From assembly GCA_045106875.1 (NCBI GenBank), contig JBGCFK010000065.1, forward strand, positions 1 through 10,027: a stretch of 10,027 bases of DNA. The letters run 5' to 3'. Both the position numbers and the translations under genes were made by a program. The notes below the pieces were generated by a model. It saw nothing but the letters and a program-made list of their open reading frames with translations, was not told the DNA's origin and searched no databases. This DNA is from Thermohalobaculum sp045106875 (lineage in GTDB: Bacteria; Pseudomonadota; Alphaproteobacteria; Rhodobacterales; Rhodobacteraceae). Shown piece by piece: positions 6,133-10,027 of this stretch. Every line of letters begins with the position of its first letter. Positions within the stretch are counted from its first letter, which is position 1.

Positions 6133-6966
6133 ATGATTGCGCGCAGGATCGTTCTGGCAGCCATATTCGGCGGCACTTTCGCTTGCCAGGCCTTGGCCGA
6201 GAGCAGTTGGGATTTCCTGAAAGACGAGGTTTTTGACGGTCGCGAACCGGTCATCTCGGCGGACATCGTCGCGCTGGAGGCACCTTATCGTACACAAAAC
6301 GACCCGCGTACGGATATTGGTGCGCGTGTGAACATGCCGTTTGGCGAGTTCGTAAAATCAGTCACGCTGATCCTTGATGAAAATCCGATGCCGGTTTCTG
6401 CTGTTTTCGAGATGGCCGAGCCGCAGCGGGCGTTTGCATTTCGTGGCACCATGCGGGTGAACGGACCGACCATGGTCCGCGTGGTTGCCGAGACTGATCA
6501 AGGGAAGCTCTATATGAGCGAGACCTTCGTTAAGACCTCCGGCACGGGCGCGTGTTCTGCTCCGCCGGGTACTGACCCGCTTCTGGCCCTGCAAACGATT
6601 GGAACCATGAAGTTCCGCATCGTGCCCGAAGTCAGCGAGAAGCTGCTGGCCAGTCTGGACAAGGCAGCTGCTGCGAGTGGTGTGCCGGTCACTGGGCGGA
6701 TGGTGGAACTGGATATCGAGCATCCAAGCCACTCTGGCATGCAGATGGACCAGATAACCTTGTTGTTCATTCCTGCCAGATACGTAGAAACTGTGGAAAT
6801 CAAGACTGACGGCAAGCCGCAGTTCACGATGACCGGGTCGATTTCGTTCAGCGAGAACCCGGCCATTCAGTTCGAGATTCCAGGAACTTCTGTTGGTGTT
6901 GGCGTGAAGATGACCGACACCAAAGGCGCTGTCTTCGAAGAAGAGTTCAACCTCTCAGGCGGCTGA
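6133..6966 (+). CDS. Quinoprotein dehydrogenase-associated SoxYZ-like fused carrier protein
   Basis: This is a 277-residue exported protein (signal peptide about residues 1-22, ending CQALA) that fuses a SoxY-like half (about 25-145) to a SoxZ-like half (about 155-277). It fits the family I recall as TIGR04557, found next to PQQ alcohol dehydrogenases. In the sulfur-oxidation SoxYZ complex, SoxY carries intermediates on a cysteine in a flexible C-terminal GGCGG arm. Here the equivalent is SGTGACSAPPG, with Cys141 the only cysteine in the mature protein, and it lies between the two halves rather than at a chain end. The SoxZ half has the expected beta sandwich, including DIEHPSHSGMQMD. AGGAG at 6120-6124 lies 8 bases before the ATG. 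It is the last gene of the rightward operon. No other sox genes are seen, so a sulfur-oxidising role is unlikely; the cargo is unknown. Confidence 0.88.
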   Translation: MIARRIVLAAIFGGTFACQALAESSWDFLKDEVFDGREPVISADIVALEAPYRTQNDPRTDIGARVNMPFGEFVKSVTLILDENPMPVSAVFEMAEPQRAFAFRGTMRVNGPTMVRVVAETDQGKLYMSETFVKTSGTGACSAPPGTDPLLALQTIGTMKFRIVPEVSEKLLASLDKAAAASGVPVTGRMVELDIEHPSHSGMQMDQITLLFIPARYVETVEIKTDGKPQFTMTGSISFSENPAIQFEIPGTSVGVGVKMTDTKGAVFEEEFNLSGG

Positions 6967-7124
6967 CCCCAGATCCTGCATGGATGTAGCCGGTCAGCGG
7001 CGCGGGCAGCGCGATGTGTGTATAACGCCGGAGATTAAAACCGTGGCAGCGCACGCGGTGTCGAACAGATGTACAGCACAGATCCGATAGCCTACGGTTA
7101 AATCGGAGGCGACGCCTTGTGGGT
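6967..7124. other. Convergent intergenic region between the accessory operon and the xox operon
   Basis: This 158-base gap separates two operons that converge. No frame in it has a usable start. GCTGACC at 6962-6968 (across the carrier's stop) is matched by GGTCAGC at 6992-6998, and TCCGAT at 7083-7088 by ATCGGA at 7102-7107. Either could be part of a transcript end for one strand, but neither has a T run, so no intrinsic terminator can be called with confidence. Confidence 0.5.
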
Positions 7125-7709
7125 CTACAGAAGCTCCGCAATCGGCGGGATTTTCTTCCACTCTGGTGTCGGCTGATCAGCATCAATTTTGGGAAGATGT
7201 CGGGACGGGGTGACCTCCTCCATCTCCGGAATGTAGCGTGGGCAATTCGGGTATACGTGCCGCACAGCCACCTCCACAATCCGCTTGGCCCCCGGGTACT
7301 CGGATAGTGCAGGATGATCGTCATGCACCTTTGCCTCGCCGTTGACCCGAACGCGCAGAAACAATGCACCCTGGCCTTCTTCCGCCCCGAACTTCATGAA
7401 CAAGATCCCGACATTCGGGTTTGTCAGGATATTGCCCAGAGATTTGTACATTCGGTTCCCGTCGTAGTCGGGGAAGATAATCGTGCTTGGATTTGTCACG
7501 CGCACGAAGCCTGGCTCACCACCTTTGAACGAGCAGTCCGTGTTGCCCTCTGCCGATGTGGCCAAGAAGAAGAATGGCACGGCTTCGATGAATGCCTTGA
7601 AGTCGTCCGAGATCCGGTCGCTCTCGACCAGTTCAACGATCTTGTCGGCCACGGCCCGTCCACCGTAGCGATCCTGCAGTTCCCGATTGCCGTCATGGAA
7701 CATGGTCAT
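7125..7709 (-). CDS. Pyridoxamine 5'-phosphate oxidase-family FMN-binding protein
   Basis: This is a 194-residue protein of the split-barrel PPOX flavin-binding superfamily. Diagnostic parts are FFFLATSAEGNTDCSFKGGE (47-66), then FPDYDGNRMYKSLGNILTNP (79-98), the usual FMN-contacting block, and HVYPNCPRYIP near 151-161. There is no signal peptide, so it is probably cytoplasmic, unlike its operon partners. The ATG at 7709 is chosen because AGGAG lies 8 bases upstream and because it overlaps the preceding stop as ATGA; the frame back to 7856 has no support and lies inside the CxxxCW gene. It is the last gene of the xox operon in this window. Members of this family act as FMN or F420-linked oxidoreductases or as flavin sinks. 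A specific role in C1 metabolism, such as handling a toxic by-product, is speculation. Confidence 0.87.
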   Translation of the reverse strand: MTMFHDGNRELQDRYGGRAVADKIVELVESDRISDDFKAFIEAVPFFFLATSAEGNTDCSFKGGEPGFVRVTNPSTIIFPDYDGNRMYKSLGNILTNPNVGILFMKFGAEEGQGALFLRVRVNGEAKVHDDHPALSEYPGAKRIVEVAVRHVYPNCPRYIPEMEEVTPSRHLPKIDADQPTPEWKKIPPIAELL

Positions 7710-8260
7710 TGCGTCAACTCCTGAAGCTCGAACCGCTTCACTTTCTCGACAGGGTAATCTTCGAACGCCCAGCCATCGGTGCCATCGGGGTACCAGTACA
7801 CAGTCGTATACCCATACTCGAGAGCACGCTTGGCTGCGTTCCAGGACATCCAGCATTCTGCGAGGCAGAAGAAGAGGACCGGGTGTTCGAACGCACCGTC
7901 CGTCACTTTCTCAAGCCCTGCTTGGAAGTAGGCATGGGTATCTTCGTGGATTTCTCCGTACCCAACATTGGGCAGCCAGATCGCGCCGGGAATCGAACGC
8001 CTTGGCTTCTCCCGCCAGATCGTACCCTCGGGCAGGCCCGCCGGTCGGGGTGGACGTGGCAGGACATCCACGAAGGCTGTCTTGCCATCTTCCCAAATCT
8101 GATGAGCTGTTGCATCGTCGACAACGGTGGCACCAGAGAGCGTTTTGGGCACCGGCGCCCGGTAGTGATCCATGCGATAACCGGTAGGTTCGGTGTCTGA
8201 TGCCGAGCCGGGCAGGCCAAGGACCGCGCCTAATACGATCCCAAGCCAGGCCTGTTTCAC
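7706..8260 (-). CDS. PQQ-dependent catabolism-associated CxxxCW-motif protein, rhodanese-like
   Basis: This is a 184-residue exported protein with a short signal (about residues 1-20, ending LPGSA) and a rhodanese-like domain. The signature block is FFCLAECWMSWNAAKRALEY: Cys132 and Cys136 are separated by three residues, and Trp137 follows. I match it to the family remembered as TIGR03865 (PQQ-associated CXXCW protein), which occurs in PQQ dehydrogenase clusters. An active-site cysteine in a rhodanese loop is consistent with Cys132 or Cys136 carrying a sulfur or thiol group, but the reaction is unknown. The start is a GTG at 8260, overlapping the xoxJ stop as GTGA, with AGGA close upstream. 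Its own stop overlaps the next ATG in the same way, so xoxJ, this gene and the PPOX gene form a tightly coupled string. A second exported sulfur-chemistry-like protein, the SoxYZ fusion, lies in the facing operon. Confidence 0.88.
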   Translation of the reverse strand: MKQAWLGIVLGAVLGLPGSASDTEPTGYRMDHYRAPVPKTLSGATVVDDATAHQIWEDGKTAFVDVLPRPPRPAGLPEGTIWREKPRRSIPGAIWLPNVGYGEIHEDTHAYFQAGLEKVTDGAFEHPVLFFCLAECWMSWNAAKRALEYGYTTVYWYPDGTDGWAFEDYPVEKVKRFELQELTQ

Positions 8261-9090
8261 TGTTCCTGTGCTTTCAGGGCCGTTCCGTAGTCCTCAAGCA
8301 ACGGCACGCCGTATTCGGTGAGGATTGCGTCGATCTCGCCCTGATTGCGGCGGATCAGTTTGTTGAGCTCGCGCTTCCACTTCAACTCACCCTGCCGGAC
8401 ACCCATGGTGATCCGATAAAAGAGCCTTGGCGCGCCTTCTTCTTTCAACAGGGGCGTCATCTTCAGCCCACGGTCCAGAGCGTACTTTCCGCCAAGCGGG
8501 CCCCAGACCATGGCAGCGTCGGTCTCGCCTGCCAGCACATCATCCATCATCTGTTCGACGGGCGATTCAACGCGCCGATCGACCATCAACCGATATCCCT
8601 TGGCATCGCCTATCAGTCCCTTGCGAGCCATATGCGTTGCAGGAGGCGCACCGGCCATGACACCGATTTTCTTGCCCTTGAGGACAGGGTCACCAATGTG
8701 ATCGACCGAGGCCAGGTCGCCGTCCGGTTTGGTCACGATGGCATAGGTCGAGACGTAGTAGTGGTTGGTGTTCAGCACCATCTCATGCCCTTGCGCAAAG
8801 CCGATGATCACGTCACACCGATTAAGCCCGATGGTCCGGCGCACGAAGCCGAGGGCCTGCGGGAACCATGTGTATTCGAGTGGTCGATCAAGTTTGGCTG
8901 CAAAAAGCTCGGCAATCTTGTTCTCGAAGCCAGTGCCGTCCTTGCTGGACAGCGGCTCGTTTGCCGGGTCAGCGCAAACGCGGAAACGGGACTGAGACAC
9001 CAGATCAGAGGTCTGAGCGAATGCAGACGGCGCTCCAAAAAGCGCCGCCAAAACCGCAGCAATGCAGGCCTTAGCCGCCCATGCAGGCAT
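8257..9090 (-). CDS. xoxJ: XoxJ, periplasmic substrate-binding-like protein associated with XoxF
   Basis: This is a 277-residue exported protein (signal about residues 1-25, ending PSAFA) of the type-2 periplasmic binding fold, matching the quinoprotein dehydrogenase-associated binding-protein family (MoxJ/XoxJ). It shows FRVCADPANEPLSS (36-49) at the start of the mature domain, RCDVIIGF (91-98), VMAGAPPATHMAR (144-156) and DAAMVWGPLGGKYA (191-204). Cys39 and Cys92 are the only mature cysteines and probably form a disulfide. MxaJ and XoxJ proteins are thought to assist activation or maturation of the partner dehydrogenase, perhaps by holding partly folded enzyme, rather than to serve transport. 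GGAGG lies 6 bases before the ATG at 9090, within the end of xoxG; the two genes overlap by 20 bases. The order xoxF-xoxG-xoxJ differs from mxaF-J-G-I, which supports the xox assignment. No transporter permease or ATPase is nearby. Confidence 0.92.
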   Translation of the reverse strand: MPAWAAKACIAAVLAALFGAPSAFAQTSDLVSQSRFRVCADPANEPLSSKDGTGFENKIAELFAAKLDRPLEYTWFPQALGFVRRTIGLNRCDVIIGFAQGHEMVLNTNHYYVSTYAIVTKPDGDLASVDHIGDPVLKGKKIGVMAGAPPATHMARKGLIGDAKGYRLMVDRRVESPVEQMMDDVLAGETDAAMVWGPLGGKYALDRGLKMTPLLKEEGAPRLFYRITMGVRQGELKWKRELNKLIRRNQGEIDAILTEYGVPLLEDYGTALKAQEQ

Positions 9091-9577
9091 CTTCGGCCTC
9101 CGAAAACTCTACGGATTTTTTCTCTTTCTTGCCCGGACGGCCGCGAGGAATAGCTTCCACCCCACGCGCCTTCAGATAAACATAGATGTCATCCAGATAG
9201 CACATGACATTCGGGTTCTCGCCAAACGCTGGCATGACCGAGTTCTCGGACGCGCCAACCTTCTTGCGACCGTTCACCACCACATCGACGAAGTCGTAGT
9301 AGTCCATGTCCACTGCGGACTTTTTCAACGCGGGCGCATAGGTCGAACCTTCGCCATCCGGACCGTGGCAGACATGGCATTCCGCGTGGTAGCGCCGAAA
9401 GCCGGAGAATGTGTACCAATCAACGACGCTGTCTTCACCAACGTTGAAGGTTGGCACATCGTCTGCGGTGAAGTGTTTGCCGCCTTCGCTATAGCTTGAC
9501 GCGATGTTGTCTGCCCCTGCAACGCTCACAATGGCAGATGACAGCAATGCAAGCAGAGCAGCTCGATGGAGCTTCAT
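9071..9577 (-). CDS. xoxG: XoxG, c-type cytochrome electron acceptor of XoxF
   Basis: This is a 168-residue exported cytochrome. A signal peptide (about residues 1-22) precedes a single haem-attachment motif, CHVCH, at 67-71, and Met115 in NSVMPAFGENP is the likely sixth ligand. Two more cysteines, Cys126 (NVMCYLDD) and Cys165 (EDACMGG), are present. Four cysteines in this pattern fit the methanol-metabolism-related four-cysteine cytochrome family I recall as TIGR03874. The tail from about 144 (RGRPGKKEKKS) is strongly basic and may be disordered. It should take electrons from the PQQ of XoxF in the periplasm and pass them to a small cytochrome or oxidase. The start is the ATG at 9577: GGGGAGGAAG precedes it and the signal peptide begins there; the frame to 9610 has no ribosome site. 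It begins 110 bases after xoxF, with hairpins between, and overlaps xoxJ by 20 bases. Confidence 0.93.
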   Translation of the reverse strand: MKLHRAALLALLSSAIVSVAGADNIASSYSEGGKHFTADDVPTFNVGEDSVVDWYTFSGFRRYHAECHVCHGPDGEGSTYAPALKKSAVDMDYYDFVDVVVNGRKKVGASENSVMPAFGENPNVMCYLDDIYVYLKARGVEAIPRGRPGKKEKKSVEFSEAEDACMGG

Positions 9578-9581
9578 ACGT

Positions 9582-9597
9582 CTTCCTCCCCAGGAAG
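9582..9597 (-). promoter_or_regulatory. Hairpin that covers the xoxG ribosome-binding site
   Basis: On the minus strand CTTCCT-GGGG-AGGAAG forms a perfect 6-bp stem with a 4-base loop. The xoxG Shine-Dalgarno GGAGG (9589-9585) is split between this loop and the 3' arm, 7 bases before the ATG. If folded, the hairpin would partly hide the ribosome site and reduce xoxG translation relative to xoxF. The structure is read directly from sequence; the regulatory effect is inference. Confidence 0.5.
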
Positions 9598-9632
9598 TTG
9601 ATTTGGTCAATAAACTCGACGCTAGAACGAAA

Positions 9633-9662
9633 TCCGGCGCAGGAACAAGCTCCCGCGCCGGA
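9633..9662 (-). terminator. Strong intercistronic hairpin between xoxF and xoxG (partial terminator or 3'-end stabiliser)
   Basis: TCCGGCGC at 9633-9640 and GCGCCGGA at 9655-9662 are exact reverse complements. Inside them four more pairs (one of them G-T) can form, giving about a 12-bp stem with a 6-base loop. On the minus strand it lies 25 bases past the xoxF stop and is followed by TTTCGTTC, a poor T tract. This suits a leaky terminator or an RNA end stabiliser that would leave xoxF transcript in excess over xoxG and xoxJ. Confidence 0.65.
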
Positions 9663-9687
9663 CTATTTTATAAGCGTTTCCTAAGGA

Positions 9688-10027
9688 TCAGTCAGGAATT
9701 GCAAAGACCGTCAGCTGACCACCCAGTGCGGTATAGTTGCTGAGAGCAGCATAGCCGCCCACTGCACCCAGGCCGTCATTCGGGTTGGTAAGACCAGCTG
9801 CCAGGCCGATGCCGGCCCAGCCGCCAACACCCGACAGGATGCCGACATACTGTTTGCCATCATGGCTGTAGGTCATCACGTTGCCAATGATGCCGGATGG
9901 GGTCTTGAACTTGTAGAGTTCAGCACCCGAGCGCGCGTCGACCGCTTTCAGATGACCTTCCAGCGTACCGTAGAATACGATGTCACCAGCGGTCGCAAGA
10001 GCGCCCGACCAGACCGAGAACTTCTCG
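9688..10027 (-). CDS. xoxF: XoxF, lanthanide-dependent PQQ methanol dehydrogenase, C-terminal 112 residues only
   Basis: Only the 3' end of the gene is in the window; it continues past the right edge. The 112 residues visible match the end of the eight-bladed quinoprotein methanol dehydrogenase propeller: EKFSVWSGALATAGDIVFYG, then LEGHLKAVDARSGAELYKFK, TPSGIIGNVMTYSHDGKQYV, GILSGVGGWAGIG and the closing GGQLTVFAIPD. The motif WSGALATAGDIVFYGTLEG and the GVGGWAG block are typical of MxaF/XoxF enzymes. The enzyme oxidises methanol to formaldehyde, or further in some XoxF, in the periplasm. The extra aspartate that marks lanthanide enzymes lies outside the window, so XoxF rather than MxaF is concluded from the following xoxG and xoxJ in that order and from the absence of mxaI. 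A strong hairpin follows the stop. Confidence 0.92.
   Translation of the reverse strand, partial: EKFSVWSGALATAGDIVFYGTLEGHLKAVDARSGAELYKFKTPSGIIGNVMTYSHDGKQYVGILSGVGGWAGIGLAAGLTNPNDGLGAVGGYAALSNYTALGGQLTVFAIPD

Noticed and set aside
6133..6966. Possible sulfur-oxidation (sox) locus because of the SoxYZ-like protein
   Set aside because: No soxA, soxX, soxB or soxC homologue is present, and the fused form belongs with quinoprotein dehydrogenases.
7710..7856. N-terminal extension of the PPOX-family gene to 7856
   Set aside because: It overlaps the CxxxCW gene out of phase; the ATG at 7709 has a good ribosome site and the usual ATGA coupling.
8257..9090. Ordinary ABC transporter substrate-binding protein
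   Set aside because: No permease or ATPase gene is adjacent, and the placement after xoxG with the CADPANEPLS motif fits the XoxJ/MoxJ group.
8200..9153. 317-residue open frame on the plus strand
   Set aside because: It is antisense to xoxJ and the start of its overlap with xoxG; both minus-strand genes have strong family motifs and ribosome sites.
1..10027. CRISPR arrays, tRNA or rRNA genes, intact insertion sequences
   Set aside because: By eye, no regularly spaced repeats, cloverleaf-like segments or transposase motifs with terminal repeats were found on either strand.

Overview
The window looks like part of a GC-rich alphaproteobacterial chromosome, probably from Rhodobacterales. That placement is an inference from codon and GC character and from the gene set; there is no rRNA or other marker to confirm it. 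The main content is the accessory half of a XoxF-type (lanthanide-dependent, PQQ-containing) methanol dehydrogenase locus. I count 13 protein genes, two of them cut by the window edges, and no RNA genes, CRISPR arrays or intact mobile elements.

Layout. (1) 3-1171, plus strand: a protein-glutamine-glutaminase-like gene, truncated on the left, coupled to a putative lipoprotein gene. (2) 1172-1398: a gene-free convergent gap with hairpins, including a good terminator for the leftward operon. (3) 1399-2839, minus strand: a PQQ-associated seven-bladed YVTN beta-propeller and a small exported protein. (4) 2840-3014: a divergent control region with a perfect 14-bp palindrome. (5) 3015-6966, plus strand: five exported proteins, namely a DUF3280/DUF2380-like protein, an MxaD-like SRPBCC protein, a second YVTN propeller, a membrane-anchored coiled-coil protein with a duplicated 70-residue two-cysteine domain, and a fused SoxYZ-like carrier. 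(6) 6967-7124: a convergent gap. (7) 7125-10027, minus strand: xoxF (3' end only), xoxG, xoxJ, a CxxxCW rhodanese-like protein and an FMN-binding PPOX-family protein. The last three junctions of this operon overlap.

How the genes fit together. XoxF oxidises methanol in the periplasm and passes electrons to the c-type cytochrome XoxG. XoxJ is a periplasmic-binding-protein-like partner thought to help activate or mature XoxF. The MxaD-like protein, the PQQ-associated propeller, the CxxxCW protein and the SoxYZ-like carrier all belong to families that recur around PQQ alcohol dehydrogenases. Apart from the PPOX-family protein, and the two edge genes whose N-termini lie outside the window, every product appears to carry an N-terminal export signal or membrane anchor. 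Regions 3, 5 and 7 therefore read as one periplasmic C1-oxidation module in three transcription units.

The least explained parts are the duplicated-domain coiled-coil protein (5093-6085), the ligand-less small protein at 1399-1839, the SoxYZ fusion with a single cysteine between its two halves, and RNA-level signals between xoxF and xoxG: a strong hairpin and a second hairpin covering the xoxG ribosome-binding site.
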